From Flavipsychrobacter sp. (GTDB taxonomy: Bacteria; Bacteroidota; Bacteroidia; Chitinophagales; Chitinophagaceae): 64,000 nucleotides of DNA. The translations under genes were made by a program, and so were the position numbers. The stretch is taken from contig JAEUVZ010000026.1 of assembly GCA_016786665.1 (NCBI GenBank), positions 1 to 64,000 on the forward strand, read 5' to 3'. Under the pieces are notes generated by a model. It was given only the letters and a program-made list of their open reading frames with translations, was not told where the DNA came from and made no database searches. This document shows positions 25,427 to 34,687 of the stretch, one piece after another. Positions within the stretch are counted from its first letter, which is position 1, and each line of letters begins with the position of its first letter.

Positions 25427-25454
25427 CCGTTGTTGGCCGCGTGGCCAACAACGG
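25427..25454. repeat. Perfect 12-bp inverted repeat
   Basis: CCGTTGTTGGCC and GGCCAACAACGG around loop GCGT, 73 bases past the end of the histidine kinase gene and before the hypothetical gene on the same strand. No T-run follows, so termination is possible but not certain. Confidence 0.6.
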
Positions 25455-25484
25455 CCAAAGCCACGGCGATACATCATACTGCTA

Positions 25485-25510
25485 ATTGCAAGCTGCCAAC
25501 TGAAAACTCA
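25485..25510 (-). repeat. AACTG-type repeat copy downstream of the kinase gene
   Basis: CAAGCTGCCAACTGAAAACT directly follows the stop codon (minus strand) of the sensor kinase gene, the third gene end in the window with this motif. Confidence 0.55.
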
Positions 25511-26563
25511 TTACTCCGCTTTTTCCAAGGTAAACCCGAACGAACTTCCTACCCCCAGCTTACTGCGTACATTCACGGTCTGCCCGTGGGCTTCTACTAT
25601 GTGTTTTACAATGGCTAAACCAAGGCCAGTTCCCCCGATGGCACGGCTGCGGCTGCGGTCGGCCCGGTAGAAGCGTTCAAAGATGCGCGGAAGGTGTTCT
25701 TCCCCTATTCCCGGCCCCTCGTCGGATACTTCGGTAAATACGTGTTTGCCGTCTATCTCATATACTCCGGTCGTTACGGTGGCATGCTCTGGTCCGTACT
25801 TTATGGCATTTTCCACCAGGTTGGTGAGTACCTGCCTAATCTTTGGCTTATCCGCATTTACCGTTATGGGGCGTTCGGTGCCCTTTTTCAGGTCCAGTGT
25901 TACGTCCTTCTCTTCGGCGCGTAATTGCATTTCTTCATACACCTCCTTTACCAGGTCTTGCATCACGAAAGTTTCCTGTATGATAGGTATGCGTCCCGAT
26001 TCCAGTTTCGATATTTCGTCCAGGTCGTCTACCAGCCGCGCCAGCCGCTCTACGCTGCGCGAGGCATTGGCCAGGAATTTTTTGTTGACGGCAGGGTCTT
26101 CCAGTGCTCCGCCCAGCAGCGTATCTACATATCCCTGTATGCTGAAGATGGGGGTGCGGAGTTCGTGCGCCAGGTTGGAGAGGAATTCTTTGCGGAATTG
26201 CTCATTGGCACGCAGCAGGTCTATTTCATCCTTCTTTTGGGTGGCCCAGCGCTCCACGTCTATGCTTACCTGGTCTATCGACTTCTGCGGGAGTATCTTC
26301 TCGTAGAAGAACTCTTCTTTCTTTGTGGCCTTTGTCTGGTAAATGAATTTGTAGATGAGCTTTATTTTCCGGTATATAAAGCGCTGCAGGGTATAATGAT
26401 ACAGGTAGTAAATGATAATGAACGTAATGGCGAATACTATCAGCGGAACATACCACTCCGGCCTGAATACCAGGCTCAGCAAGGCATTCACGGTAGATAT
26501 TATCAGTGCGGTAATGAAGGAAAGCAGCCGTGGCGACAGATTCTTGGTATCCAGTACAGACAT
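25511..26563 (-). CDS. Sensor histidine kinase, PhoR-like
   Basis: 350 residues. Two membrane helices in the first 55 residues with a very short periplasmic loop, then a linker, a HisKA domain with the phospho-acceptor His133 in LAHELRTPIFSIQGY, and the HATPase domain: NLVENAIKYGPE (N box), DEGPGIGEEHLPRIFERFYR (G1/F) and GGTGLGLAIVKHIVE (G2). The lack of a PAS or large sensor domain suggests sensing through a partner or in the membrane. It follows the response regulator gene by 11 bases, as in PhoB-PhoR pairs. Confidence 0.92.
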   Translation of the reverse strand: MSVLDTKNLSPRLLSFITALIISTVNALLSLVFRPEWYVPLIVFAITFIIIYYLYHYTLQRFIYRKIKLIYKFIYQTKATKKEEFFYEKILPQKSIDQVSIDVERWATQKKDEIDLLRANEQFRKEFLSNLAHELRTPIFSIQGYVDTLLGGALEDPAVNKKFLANASRSVERLARLVDDLDEISKLESGRIPIIQETFVMQDLVKEVYEEMQLRAEEKDVTLDLKKGTERPITVNADKPKIRQVLTNLVENAIKYGPEHATVTTGVYEIDGKHVFTEVSDEGPGIGEEHLPRIFERFYRADRSRSRAIGGTGLGLAIVKHIVEAHGQTVNVRSKLGVGSSFGFTLEKAE

Positions 26564-26574
26564 ACAGTACTAAG

Positions 26575-27261
26575 CTACTCCATTTCAAACTTATAACCTA
26601 CACCTTTTACGGTGGTTATAAGGTCTATACCTACCTTCTGGCGTATCTTGCGTATGTGTACGTCTATGGTGCGGTCGCCCACTATCACATCCGTTCCCCA
26701 TACGCGCTGCAGTATCTCGTTGCGGAGGAATACCCTTCCAGGTTTGGAAGCCAGCAGTTGCAGCAGTTCAAATTCCTTTTTGGCCAGCAGTATTTCCTGC
26801 CCTTTGTAGGTAACGGTAAACTTGGTCTTGTTAATTTCCAGCTCGCCGAATACCATTTTTTGTTCCTGGTCGTCGTCTTTCCGGAATCGGCGCAAAGCGG
26901 CCGATATTCGGGTGGAAAGCAGTTCGGGCTTTATGGGCTTGGCTATATAATCGTCGGCACCCAGTTTCAGGCCTTCTATCTCCGAGCGTTCGTCGCTGAG
27001 CGCGGTGAGGAAGATGATAGCCGTCTGGTCAAACTCGTGCATCTGGCGCAGCTCTTTCATCGTTTCGCGTCCATCTTTCACGGGCATCATTATGTCCAGC
27101 AATATCAGGTCGGGGCGAAAGTCTTTGGCCTTGCGGATGGCCTCCATGCCGTTCTGTGCGGTGGTGATGCTGTAGCCTTTGCTTTTCAGGTTATAACTGA
27201 GAAACTCCACTATATCCGGTTCATCATCCACTATCAGTATCTTTCCGGGTAACACTTCCAT
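26575..27261 (-). CDS. OmpR/PhoB-type response regulator
   Basis: 228 residues from ATG at 27261; a longer frame upstream lacks family similarity. The receiver domain has Asp12-Asp13, the phospho-acceptor Asp56 in LILLDIMMPVKDG, and Lys in YIAKPIKPELL. The winged-helix effector domain spans about 130-228 (KKEFELLQLLASKPGRVFLRNEILQRVWG, RTIDVHIRKIRQKVG, VKGVGYKFE). It forms a two-component pair with the kinase gene that follows. The pair resembles PhoBR in domain layout, but no phosphate genes are nearby, so the signal is unknown. Confidence 0.93.
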   Translation of the reverse strand: MEVLPGKILIVDDEPDIVEFLSYNLKSKGYSITTAQNGMEAIRKAKDFRPDLILLDIMMPVKDGRETMKELRQMHEFDQTAIIFLTALSDERSEIEGLKLGADDYIAKPIKPELLSTRISAALRRFRKDDDQEQKMVFGELEINKTKFTVTYKGQEILLAKKEFELLQLLASKPGRVFLRNEILQRVWGTDVIVGDRTIDVHIRKIRQKVGIDLITTVKGVGYKFEME

Positions 27262-27317
27262 ATTTGTTTCCTGCGATTCGGACACAATATTAGAATTTAA
27301 CGCTGTTAACAATGATA

Positions 27318-27362
27318 AATGCCACGTTATGTAATTGTTACCAATTAACATAACATGGCATT
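27318..27362. terminator. Long imperfect hairpin
   Basis: AATGCCA..GTTATGT..AATTG pairs with CAATT..ACATAAC..TGGCATT around loop TTAC, with one mismatch and one bulge. It lies between the end of the coiled-coil membrane gene and the promoter region of the response regulator, so it may terminate, or may bind a regulator. Confidence 0.5.
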
Positions 27363-27383
27363 AATGTACAACAAACTTTCGGC

Positions 27384-28343
27384 TTATTTCAAAGCTACGG
27401 TGCCGTTGCCTATGCGGTAGCCTTCGTTGTAAATCTCTATTTTGTAAGTGCCCTTCTGGTAGGTATTGCCCTGGTGCCAGTCTACATTCACACCATTTAC
27501 TGGCTGGCCTTGCTTTAATGCTACCTGCTTGGCCAGGGTATAGTTGAGCGAGGAGCCGTCTACCAGCGTAGTAACTCCTGAACCATAGGCCGCGTTGCTC
27601 AGCACCGTACCATCGGGCCCGGTGATGCGCAGGAAGAGGTCTTTGTTGCCATCATCGGCTATGCGGTTCTCGTCTATATCGAAAGTGATGCGCAGCAGGT
27701 CGGTGCGTTTTGCTTTGGTCGTTTCGGTTTCCTTTTTTCCTCCCTTGCGCAGGTCTACCGGCACCATGCGTATGTTGGAAGCGTGTAATACAGAGCCTAC
27801 TTTCTTAATGGCAATATTCTGCGCCACAGTAGAGTCACGCTCCTGAGCGAGCACTTCGTTCTTGTTGCTCAGGTCGGTGTTCTCTGTTTCCAGCATGGCT
27901 ATGCGTTCTTCATACTCGCGCGTCTTGCTGTTCAGGTTGGCGATGAGGTCGCGGGCCTTGGAGAGATCGCTGGCGGTAGCTTTTTCGTTATCCAGTATTT
28001 TTTTAATGCGCGTCTTCAGGGCCTCCACTTCCGCTATACGGTCTTTCAGGGAGCTGTCCTTTTGCATGTTCTGCGTCAGCAGGTCATCCAGGCGCTTAGC
28101 CGCTTCATCATACTCCTGTTGAATCCGCTCACGGTCGGTGGAAGTAGAATCTAACTGGGCCTGCGTCATATCCTGCGTTTGCTTCAGGTTGCTGTTGTTT
28201 ACAAATTGCCAGATGCATACCCCCAGCAGCGCCACTATCACTACCCAGTAGATAGCAGTGCTTCGCTTAGGTGGCGGAGTGTTGTTAGCCGGTTGCTTTT
28301 GCGGATTGTCCTGAGATAACGGACTATTTGTTTCCTGACTCAT
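27384..28343 (-). CDS. Single-pass membrane protein with coiled coil, Bacteroidota-type hypothetical
   Basis: 319 residues. A polar Pro/Gln-rich N-terminus (about 1-28), one membrane helix at about 29-48 (AIYWVVIVALLGVCIWQFV), then a long coiled coil to about 185, and a beta-rich C-terminal domain (LLRITFDIDENRIAD, DLFLRITGPDGTVLS, YKIEIYNEGYRIGNGTV). The topology suggests the coiled coil and C-terminal domain are periplasmic. I know similar proteins as conserved hypotheticals in this phylum and no function is established. It precedes the two-component genes on the same strand but is separated by a hairpin. Confidence 0.75.
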   Translation of the reverse strand: MSQETNSPLSQDNPQKQPANNTPPPKRSTAIYWVVIVALLGVCIWQFVNNSNLKQTQDMTQAQLDSTSTDRERIQQEYDEAAKRLDDLLTQNMQKDSSLKDRIAEVEALKTRIKKILDNEKATASDLSKARDLIANLNSKTREYEERIAMLETENTDLSNKNEVLAQERDSTVAQNIAIKKVGSVLHASNIRMVPVDLRKGGKKETETTKAKRTDLLRITFDIDENRIADDGNKDLFLRITGPDGTVLSNAAYGSGVTTLVDGSSLNYTLAKQVALKQGQPVNGVNVDWHQGNTYQKGTYKIEIYNEGYRIGNGTVALK

Positions 28344-28402
28344 AAGTATTTAACGATTAGTTGATTAATTTCGATTACAAATATAGATTTTCTGTCCGCC
28401 TA

Positions 28403-29125
28403 ATGGAACAGCTTAAGAATATCCTTTTCATCGACATAGAAACCGTGCCATGTGTGCCTGAGTTCAGTTTGTTAAAAGACAGCCTGCAGGCAGAATGGGT
28501 AAAAAAAGCCAAATACGTGAAAAGCCCGGTGGAAAAACCCCTGGACCCGGCCGAGCTATTCGTGGAGCGTGGCGGCATATTTTCCGAGTTCTCCAAGGTA
28601 GTCTGCATCGTGGTCGGTTCGCTGGTGCAGCAGGAGGGTGCCTGGAAGCTGCGGCTCAAATCGCTGGTACACGATGACGAAACCCAATTGTTAAATAATT
28701 TCTGCGACGTTCTGGCGCGGTTCCGCAGGAATTTCCCCGATTTGAGGTTTTGCGGGCATAACATTAAAGAATTTGACATCCCTTTCCTCTGCCGGCGAAT
28801 GATCATCAACGGAGTGCCGCTGCCCGACTGCATGCAGCTAAGCGGGAAAAAGCCCTGGGAAATCAACCACCTGGATACCCTTGAGTTGTGGCGCTTTGGC
28901 GATTACAAGCATTTTACGTCGCTGGCTTTGCTGGCGGCGGTATTGGATATACCTTCGCCAAAGAACGACCTGGATGGCAGCATGGTGGGCAGCGTGTACT
29001 GGAAAGACAAAGACCTGGAACGCATAGGCCGCTACTGCATACAGGATGTGCTTACCACGGCCAAGGTATTCCTGAAACTGAAGGGGGAAACCATAGCGCC
29101 CGAACCGATAATAGTGACCGACTAG
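28403..29125 (+). CDS. 3'-5' exonuclease, DnaQ-like (PolB-exonuclease-like group)
   Basis: 240 residues from ATG at 28403, which begins MEQLKNILFIDIETV; upstream in-frame ATG at 28361 gives an unlikely extension. DEDD-type exonuclease motifs are visible: FIDIET (Exo I), GHNIKEFDIPFLCRRM (Exo II) and YCIQDVLTT (Exo III, Y..D). This resembles the 'predicted 3'-5' exonuclease related to the PolB exonuclease domain' family. Role in DNA repair or RNA processing is unproven. holA begins one base after its stop, so they are one transcript. Confidence 0.85.
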   Translation: MEQLKNILFIDIETVPCVPEFSLLKDSLQAEWVKKAKYVKSPVEKPLDPAELFVERGGIFSEFSKVVCIVVGSLVQQEGAWKLRLKSLVHDDETQLLNNFCDVLARFRRNFPDLRFCGHNIKEFDIPFLCRRMIINGVPLPDCMQLSGKKPWEINHLDTLELWRFGDYKHFTSLALLAAVLDIPSPKNDLDGSMVGSVYWKDKDLERIGRYCIQDVLTTAKVFLKLKGETIAPEPIIVTD

Positions 29126-29126
29126 C

Positions 29127-30146
29127 ATGACCGCCGACTTAAAGAAACTTTTTCAATCGCTGCAAGCGAAACAATACGCCCCCGTGTACCTGGTAGATGG
29201 CGATGAGCCGTATTACCTGGACCTGATCACGGACTATTTTGAGCACCAGATACTACAGCCCGGCGAGCGGGATTTTAACCTGATGGTACTCTACGGCAAG
29301 GATGTGGAATGGGCCGATGTGGTGAATGCCTGCCGTCGATTCCCCATGTTTGCCGAGCGCCAGGTGGTGATACTGAAGGACGCCGCCCAACTGAAGGGGT
29401 ACAATGAGCTTGCCGGCTACCTGGAAAACCCGGCACCTACCACGGTGTTCCTTATAGAACACCGCGGCAAGAAATCGGACGGGCGGAGCAAGACCACCAA
29501 ACTGGCCAAAGACAAGGGCTTCTACCTTACCTCTGAAAAAATTAAAGACGAGCATGTGCCCGGCTGGATACAATCGTACGGGAACGAAATCGGATTCCAG
29601 GTACCGGAGCGCGAAGCGCAGATATTGGCTACCTACCTGGGCAACGACCTGCAGAAGATAGCCAATGAAATAGAGAAAGTGCGCATTAACGTTCCGGAAG
29701 AAAAGGCGCTGACCGCGCAGCTAATACAGAAATATATCGGCATCAGCCGTGAGTATAACGTGTTTGAGTTCCCCGAGGCGGTGACCGGCACCGACCACGA
29801 CAAGCTCTTCCGCATGCTGGCCTACTTTGTAGCCAACCCGAAGTCGGCACCGATGCCCCTGGTCATTGGTTCGTTCTATAATCATTTCAACCGGCTCTAC
29901 CAGGCCAATTTCCTCACCGGCAAAGCCGAGAAGGAGGCCGCGGCAGCCCTGGGCACCTGGCCGGGCAAAGCCCGCGAGATAATGGCTACTACCCGCCACT
30001 GGCCGCTGGTCCGAGTGGAGCATTGCCTGCTGCTGCTGGGCAAGTACTCTACCATGGCCGTGGGCATAGACAGCAATACCCCCGATGGTGAACTACTGAA
30101 AGAGATGGTAGGGAGAATGATCGCTAATGCTCCGGTGATTCAATAG
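29127..30146 (+). CDS. holA: DNA polymerase III delta subunit
   Basis: 339 residues, normal HolA length. It is part of the clamp loader that opens the beta sliding clamp. Landmarks: the N-terminal APVYLVDGDEPYYLDLITDYF, RRFPMFAERQVVILKDAAQL, a middle region LGNDLQKIANEIEK, and the C-terminal EYNVFEFPEAVTGTD followed by the collar helices (GSFYNHFNRLYQANFL). The canonical Walker A motif is absent, as expected for delta. It is translationally adjacent to the exonuclease gene, giving a DNA-metabolism pair. Confidence 0.95.
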   Translation: MTADLKKLFQSLQAKQYAPVYLVDGDEPYYLDLITDYFEHQILQPGERDFNLMVLYGKDVEWADVVNACRRFPMFAERQVVILKDAAQLKGYNELAGYLENPAPTTVFLIEHRGKKSDGRSKTTKLAKDKGFYLTSEKIKDEHVPGWIQSYGNEIGFQVPEREAQILATYLGNDLQKIANEIEKVRINVPEEKALTAQLIQKYIGISREYNVFEFPEAVTGTDHDKLFRMLAYFVANPKSAPMPLVIGSFYNHFNRLYQANFLTGKAEKEAAAALGTWPGKAREIMATTRHWPLVRVEHCLLLLGKYSTMAVGIDSNTPDGELLKEMVGRMIANAPVIQ

Positions 30147-30207
30147 CTGAGTGGCTCAATAAGGCGTACGGAAGAAAGTGGGAGGTAAGTGCTGCTGCTG
30201 TTGTTTG

Positions 30208-31416
30208 CTATCTACCAATGGCTTTAATGATACTTCGGCTTACGAGGAATAAGAGCACGAGGGCGCTGAGTGCGAGGGCCGCCCATACCGGCCAGCCAGG
30301 GATGTAAGATATAGCGAGGTTCTGCTCCTTTACGTATTGGGCGGCTACTACCTGGCCTATGGTGGCCAGCAGCATGGAAACAATAAGCACGCCAATCAGC
30401 AGCGGGAAGAAGCGCCCTATCATGAACCGGCCCAGGTAACGGGGGCTGTACCCTAGCTGGGTAAGGAGACTGATGGATTGCTGCGCCCTGGATATGGTAA
30501 GCTCTATAAAAAGGACGAATACCAGTGCGCCAATACCCAGCAACAGTATGGCCAGGAAACCGGTAGCGGCGGTAACTATCTCTACTATGGAGCGTACCTT
30601 GTTCCAGCGGAGCTGCTCGGAGTTGGTGCTGTACCCTTTGGCTTCCAGGTATTGGGCGAACGTTTTATCGGAGGGATCTTTGGCTTTAACTATAAGCCGC
30701 GAAGGTGGCGTGAAGGACTGCCCCGCGTACCGCTGGTTGCCATAATCGATAAACGACTGCGGTACCAGCACCGAGGTTATCCGGTCGGAGAAACCCACAA
30801 CCTGCGCTATGTAAGAATCGGGGCTCCCCTTGGGCCCCACGCGCAGCTCAAAAGCCAGTGCCTTGATAGTAGCAGCCGATAGCTGCGGCAGGCCCTGGCT
30901 GGGCGCAAAACCGTAATTATACAAATCCATGAACTGGGCCGAGATAATAATGGGCACCCGTGCTGAGCTGGGGTCCCAATGCCAATCTTCCGGGCGGTTG
31001 TCGATAAAGCGGTCTGGAACAGCTTCTACAAACATATCAGTCGCAAAGCCTACGTTGGCATTGAGGATGGCATACACGGGGAAGCGATTGGAGGTAAGCT
31101 GGCCTACGTCCTGCACTTGCGGTGCGCGGCGCAGCGAGTCTATCTGCTCTTCGGTAAAAAGGCTGGATTTCAGGTTTCCCATCATGCTACTGGTTACCGT
31201 TTTGCTGACCGTAAGGAACGTACTCCCCAGGCTATCGTTCTGCTCGCGGCCGTGCAGCAACTGCTGAAAGTTCCACCATATCATCACCGATAGCAGCAGC
31301 AGCGTGGTACCCACACATAACGACACGAGCGACGCCCACAACCTGCCGGAGCCTTTTGAGTGACGCAGCAATAACTTTTGCAGCAGTTTAGGTACATTCT
31401 TTTGTCTTACAGCCAT
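30208..31416 (-). CDS. ABC transporter permease, FtsX/MacB-like
   Basis: 402 residues with the FtsX family plan. There is a first helix at about 28-50 (LWASLVSLCVGTTLLLLSVMIWW), a large periplasmic domain at about 51-280, then three helices in the last 130 residues (ILLLGIGALVFVLFIELT, FFPLLIGVLIVSMLLATIGQ, PVWAALALSALVLLFLVSR). Such permeases usually do not import solutes but move lipoproteins or act mechanically across the envelope. It overlaps the ATPase gene by 10 bases, so the two form one transporter. Substrate unknown; no periplasmic partner gene is adjacent. Confidence 0.85.
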   Translation of the reverse strand: MAVRQKNVPKLLQKLLLRHSKGSGRLWASLVSLCVGTTLLLLSVMIWWNFQQLLHGREQNDSLGSTFLTVSKTVTSSMMGNLKSSLFTEEQIDSLRRAPQVQDVGQLTSNRFPVYAILNANVGFATDMFVEAVPDRFIDNRPEDWHWDPSSARVPIIISAQFMDLYNYGFAPSQGLPQLSAATIKALAFELRVGPKGSPDSYIAQVVGFSDRITSVLVPQSFIDYGNQRYAGQSFTPPSRLIVKAKDPSDKTFAQYLEAKGYSTNSEQLRWNKVRSIVEIVTAATGFLAILLLGIGALVFVLFIELTISRAQQSISLLTQLGYSPRYLGRFMIGRFFPLLIGVLIVSMLLATIGQVVAAQYVKEQNLAISYIPGWPVWAALALSALVLLFLVSRSIIKAIGR

Positions 31417-32051
31417 AACTTCTTTGTGTAGGGGAAATATTCGTTCTCGTCCAGGTCGGCCAGCAGGAGGCCGGCGTTGTTGGCCTGCACCACTTCCAGT
31501 ATCAGTTGCCGTGCCTTGTCTCGGTTGTTCCTGTCCAGGTGGCTGAAAGGCTCATCCATCAGCAGCCAGCGGAACGGCTGCAGCAACGCCCGGATGATGG
31601 CGATGCGCTGCTGCTCTCCGTAAGAAAGCGTGCTACCGAGCGACTGCTTTTTGGCAGACATACCGAGTCGTTCCATCCACGCGGAAACCTGTTCTTCTGA
31701 AACCGTGCCGGCCAGTTCGCGCTTCACCTGGAGGTTCTCCCAGGCGGTGAGCCCGGGAAACAAGCGCATGTCCTGGAAGATAACAGAGACACCGGTGGTG
31801 CGCAGCTCTGAAAGGAAACCGGCACTGGCCTGCGTGATGCGGGTATCGCCCCACTGCACGGAGCCTTCATAGTCGGTACGGAGCCCGTACAGCGTGTGCA
31901 CGAGGGTTGTTTTGCCCGTACCGGAAGGCGCCTGGACAAAGATGTACTCACCGGCATTCAGCTCCAGGTGCTGTTTCCAGATACCTGACTTGTGATTCTC
32001 CACCTTTTCCCTCAGTGGCACCGGCACTACCCCATTCATGACTAACCTCAT
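31407..32051 (-). CDS. ABC transporter ATP-binding protein (LolD/MacB-like group)
   Basis: 214 residues. Walker A is APSGTGKTT (41-49), Q-loop FQDMRLFPGLTAWENL, the signature is LSYGEQQRIAIIRAL (142 on, differing from LSGGQ at two positions), Walker B is LLMDEPFSHLD, and a switch region follows. It is the energising partner of the FtsX-like permease, whose start lies within its end. The altered signature LSYGEQ still keeps Ser and Gly, so ATPase activity is expected. A second ATG at codon 5 is an equally possible start. Confidence 0.9.
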   Translation of the reverse strand: MRLVMNGVVPVPLREKVENHKSGIWKQHLELNAGEYIFVQAPSGTGKTTLVHTLYGLRTDYEGSVQWGDTRITQASAGFLSELRTTGVSVIFQDMRLFPGLTAWENLQVKRELAGTVSEEQVSAWMERLGMSAKKQSLGSTLSYGEQQRIAIIRALLQPFRWLLMDEPFSHLDRNNRDKARQLILEVVQANNAGLLLADLDENEYFPYTKKLWL

Positions 32052-32173
32052 AGCGGAACTTGCTTCTCTAATAGTTTTTTAACCGTTCAAAAGTAAGGAT
32101 TTGGCCTGCTTTTATTAAATTTAGGATAGTGACGAAGACCGCGTGCGGGCAAAATCAATAAAAAGAGACAACC

Positions 32174-33961
32174 ATGGGAGCAATACAGCGGATATTTGAC
32201 ATAGTGGCGCGCCGGGCCGAGCAACAACCGGACTCGGTGCTGCTGGCGGCCAAAGAAAACGGAGGCTGGCGCACCTACTCTACCAAGGAAGCCTGGCTTA
32301 CCGCCCGGGCGCTTTGCGGGGGACTGCTGGCCCTGGGCATTGACAACCAGGTGCTGGAACCGGAGCAGCAGGAAAAAATAGCCATTCTATCGCCCAACCG
32401 GCCGGAATGGCTGATGACCGACCTGGGCGTGCAGCTATCGGGCGCGGTACTGACCCCTATATACCCTACCATAAGCCCCAAGGAGCTCAGCTTTATACTA
32501 AACGAAGCCGAGGTAAAGAAACTATTTATAGCCAACGCCGACATATACGAGCGCTACCGGGAGGCACTGGAAGCGGTGCCTACGCTGCAACACATCTTTT
32601 CGTTTGACGAAGTACCCGGCGTAGCACACTGGAAGAGCCTGACTGAAAAAGACCTGCCCCCGGACACCTCGGTAATGGAACGTATAAGCGCGGAAACACT
32701 GGCCACCATCATCTATACCTCGGGCACTACCGGCGACCCTAAAGGAGTAATGCTGAGCCACCGCAACATAGTGAACAACGTGTATGACTCCATGCCCGCC
32801 TTTACCTTTGCGCAAAAAGGTGAAAAGGCACTGAGCTTCCTGCCGCTGAACCACATCTTTGAGCGGACGGTGAGCTATATATACATAGACGCGGGCCTTT
32901 CCATATACTACGCGGAAAGCATGGAAACCATAGGCGAAAACCTGAAAGAAGTGAAGCCGATGGTATTCACCACCGTACCCAGGCTGCTGGAAAAAGTGTA
33001 TGAGAAGATACTGACCAAGGGGCTGGAACTGAAAGGAATAAAGCGGGCGCTCTTCTTCTGGGCGCTGGAGCTGGGCAAGCGATTCGACAACGTACAACGC
33101 GGCAACTGGTGGTACCGTCTGCAACTGAACCTGGCCAATAAGATAATCTTCAACAAATGGCGGGAAGCGCTGGGGGGCAACGTAAAAGCCATCGTAACCG
33201 GCTCGGCGGCCTGCCAGGAACGGCTGATAAGGATATTCACCTCCGCGGGCATTGTTATCATGGAAGGGTATGGGCTAACGGAGACCTCGCCGGTGGTATC
33301 TGTTAACCGCTTTGAAAGCGAGGACCGCCGTGTAGGCAGCATAGGCACGCTGATAAAGAACGTGGAAGTAAAAATAGCCGAAGACGGCGAAATACTGGTA
33401 CGGGGCAGCCTGGTAATGATGGGCTACTACAAAAAACCGGAATTGACGGCTACCGTAATAGACAACGAACGGTGGTTCCATACGGGCGATATAGGACAAT
33501 GGGTAGAAAACCGTTTCCTGAAAATAACCGACCGGAAGAAAGAAATCTTCAAAACATCGGGAGGTAAGTATGTGGCCCCGCAGGTGGTGGAGAACAAGAT
33601 GAAGGAAAGCCCCTACATAGAGCAGATGATGGTGATAGGGAGCGGGCGGAAGTTTGTAGCGGCCCTGATAGTACCCTCGTTCTCCAACATACGCAAGTAC
33701 CTGGAGACGCAGAAAACAATCGCTCCTGACAGCAACACGGAACTCATAAAAAAGCCAGAAGTACAGGAGCTGATACAGAAGCAGATAGAGAAATACAACC
33801 CGCTTTTCAGCCACCCGGAGCAGGTGAAGAAGTTTGCGTTGCTGGCCCGTGAATGGTCTATAGACGGTGGGGAGCTGACTCCTACCTTAAAAACCAAGCG
33901 AAAGGTGATAGAACAAAAATACCAAAAGGAAATAGAGGACATATACGGTGCGGAGCTGTGA
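32174..33961 (+). CDS. Long-chain acyl-CoA ligase (AMP-forming, FadD15-like)
   Basis: 595 residues, the usual length of this group. It activates fatty acids to acyl-CoA through acyl-AMP. The P-loop is YTSGTTGDPKGVMLSHRNI (181 on), followed by FLPLNHIFERTVSYIYI, TTVPRLLEKVYEKI, MEGYGLTETSPVVSVN, GEILVRGSLVMMGYYK, and FHTGDIGQW with ITDRKKEIFKTSGGKYVAPQVVE as the hinge and C-terminal Lys region. The protein has no signal peptide and is probably peripheral on the inner membrane. It appears monocistronic, divergent from the ABC transporter genes. Confidence 0.95.
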   Translation: MGAIQRIFDIVARRAEQQPDSVLLAAKENGGWRTYSTKEAWLTARALCGGLLALGIDNQVLEPEQQEKIAILSPNRPEWLMTDLGVQLSGAVLTPIYPTISPKELSFILNEAEVKKLFIANADIYERYREALEAVPTLQHIFSFDEVPGVAHWKSLTEKDLPPDTSVMERISAETLATIIYTSGTTGDPKGVMLSHRNIVNNVYDSMPAFTFAQKGEKALSFLPLNHIFERTVSYIYIDAGLSIYYAESMETIGENLKEVKPMVFTTVPRLLEKVYEKILTKGLELKGIKRALFFWALELGKRFDNVQRGNWWYRLQLNLANKIIFNKWREALGGNVKAIVTGSAACQERLIRIFTSAGIVIMEGYGLTETSPVVSVNRFESEDRRVGSIGTLIKNVEVKIAEDGEILVRGSLVMMGYYKKPELTATVIDNERWFHTGDIGQWVENRFLKITDRKKEIFKTSGGKYVAPQVVENKMKESPYIEQMMVIGSGRKFVAALIVPSFSNIRKYLETQKTIAPDSNTELIKKPEVQELIQKQIEKYNPLFSHPEQVKKFALLAREWSIDGGELTPTLKTKRKVIEQKYQKEIEDIYGAEL

Positions 33962-34065
33962 TGCTGTGGCGTATATGATGCCGGGACGTGCTGAGGTTAT
34001 CGGGTAGCTTTGTGGTTTGTTGGACTGGGTGCCACCCCGTTCGCAACATCGGGTAAGCCGGGTCG

Positions 34066-34102
34066 CCAACGTCTCCTACAAGCAGGCGGGAGAGGACGTT
34101 GG
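34066..34102. repeat. Palindromic intergenic element
   Basis: CCAACGTC and GACGTTGG flank a 21-base centre containing AGGCGGGAGAGG, a string also found in the structured segment near 15137. The gap 33962-34195 otherwise shows GC-rich, non-coding DNA. Confidence 0.45.
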
Positions 34103-34195
34103 GTTTTGTGCGAGCACTACAAACGGGTTGTCACATTTCTCAGCAAGCCTTCAGCTCCCGCTCAGGCCTACAATCATGGTTGCGTCGTGCGTACG

Positions 34196-34654
34196 TTATA
34201 TCATAGCTGCTCCCATAAGGCCGAAGGCAGATCCTGCTACAAAGAGCAGCAGGAATATGAGTGTGAGGATGCCGAGGTACTTGAACAGGGAACCGAGTTG
34301 CGCGAAAGCGGTGTCAAGGCGGTCCTGATCGGAGGTGTACAGGGCCGGCTTAATCAAGCGTTCGAAACGGATAAGCGAGTATATAGGATAAACAGTGAGT
34401 AGTACGCCTACGATGAGCATAATCCAATACCATAGTATAACTGTTTTCAATTGGCCTGTGTTTCCGTAAGAGGCTGCCATTGCCGATATCCGGGACATTA
34501 TATAGGCGAAAAAACCCACCACCAACAGGATGTATATGATAGCTACATAGCCCAGGAACTTGCCCCACCGGCTCACTTCCAGCAGATTGGATTTACCACG
34601 GTCGCTGAGCTGGAGGCTGAAAACATCTTTCTCGCTGCGGAATGAATTCTCCAT
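34196..34654 (-). CDS. DUF5362-like membrane protein
   Basis: 152 residues. After a polar 30-residue N-terminus there are about three to four membrane helices (FLGYVAIIYILLVVGFFAYIM, VILWYWIMLIVGVLLTVYPIYSLI, YLGILTLIFLLLFVAGSAFGLMG), with a short helical segment between the second and third (LDTAFAQLGSLFKY). This resembles small DUF5362 proteins of Bacteroidota, which have no known function. It is the only gene between the acyl-CoA ligase and proS, and hairpins upstream separate it from proS. Confidence 0.65.
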   Translation of the reverse strand: MENSFRSEKDVFSLQLSDRGKSNLLEVSRWGKFLGYVAIIYILLVVGFFAYIMSRISAMAASYGNTGQLKTVILWYWIMLIVGVLLTVYPIYSLIRFERLIKPALYTSDQDRLDTAFAQLGSLFKYLGILTLIFLLLFVAGSAFGLMGAAMI

Positions 34655-34687
34655 GTGTTATAATTTGCCGCAAAATAGAAAAAGAAA

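Noticed and set aside
25511-27261. Two-component pair named phoR/phoB
   Set aside because: Domain layout fits, but there are no phosphate transport genes or a Pho-box nearby, so gene symbols were left out.
33962-34195. Short plus-strand frames starting around 34010
   Set aside because: They run through palindromic intergenic DNA and into the antisense of the DUF5362-like gene, with biased composition and no family match.
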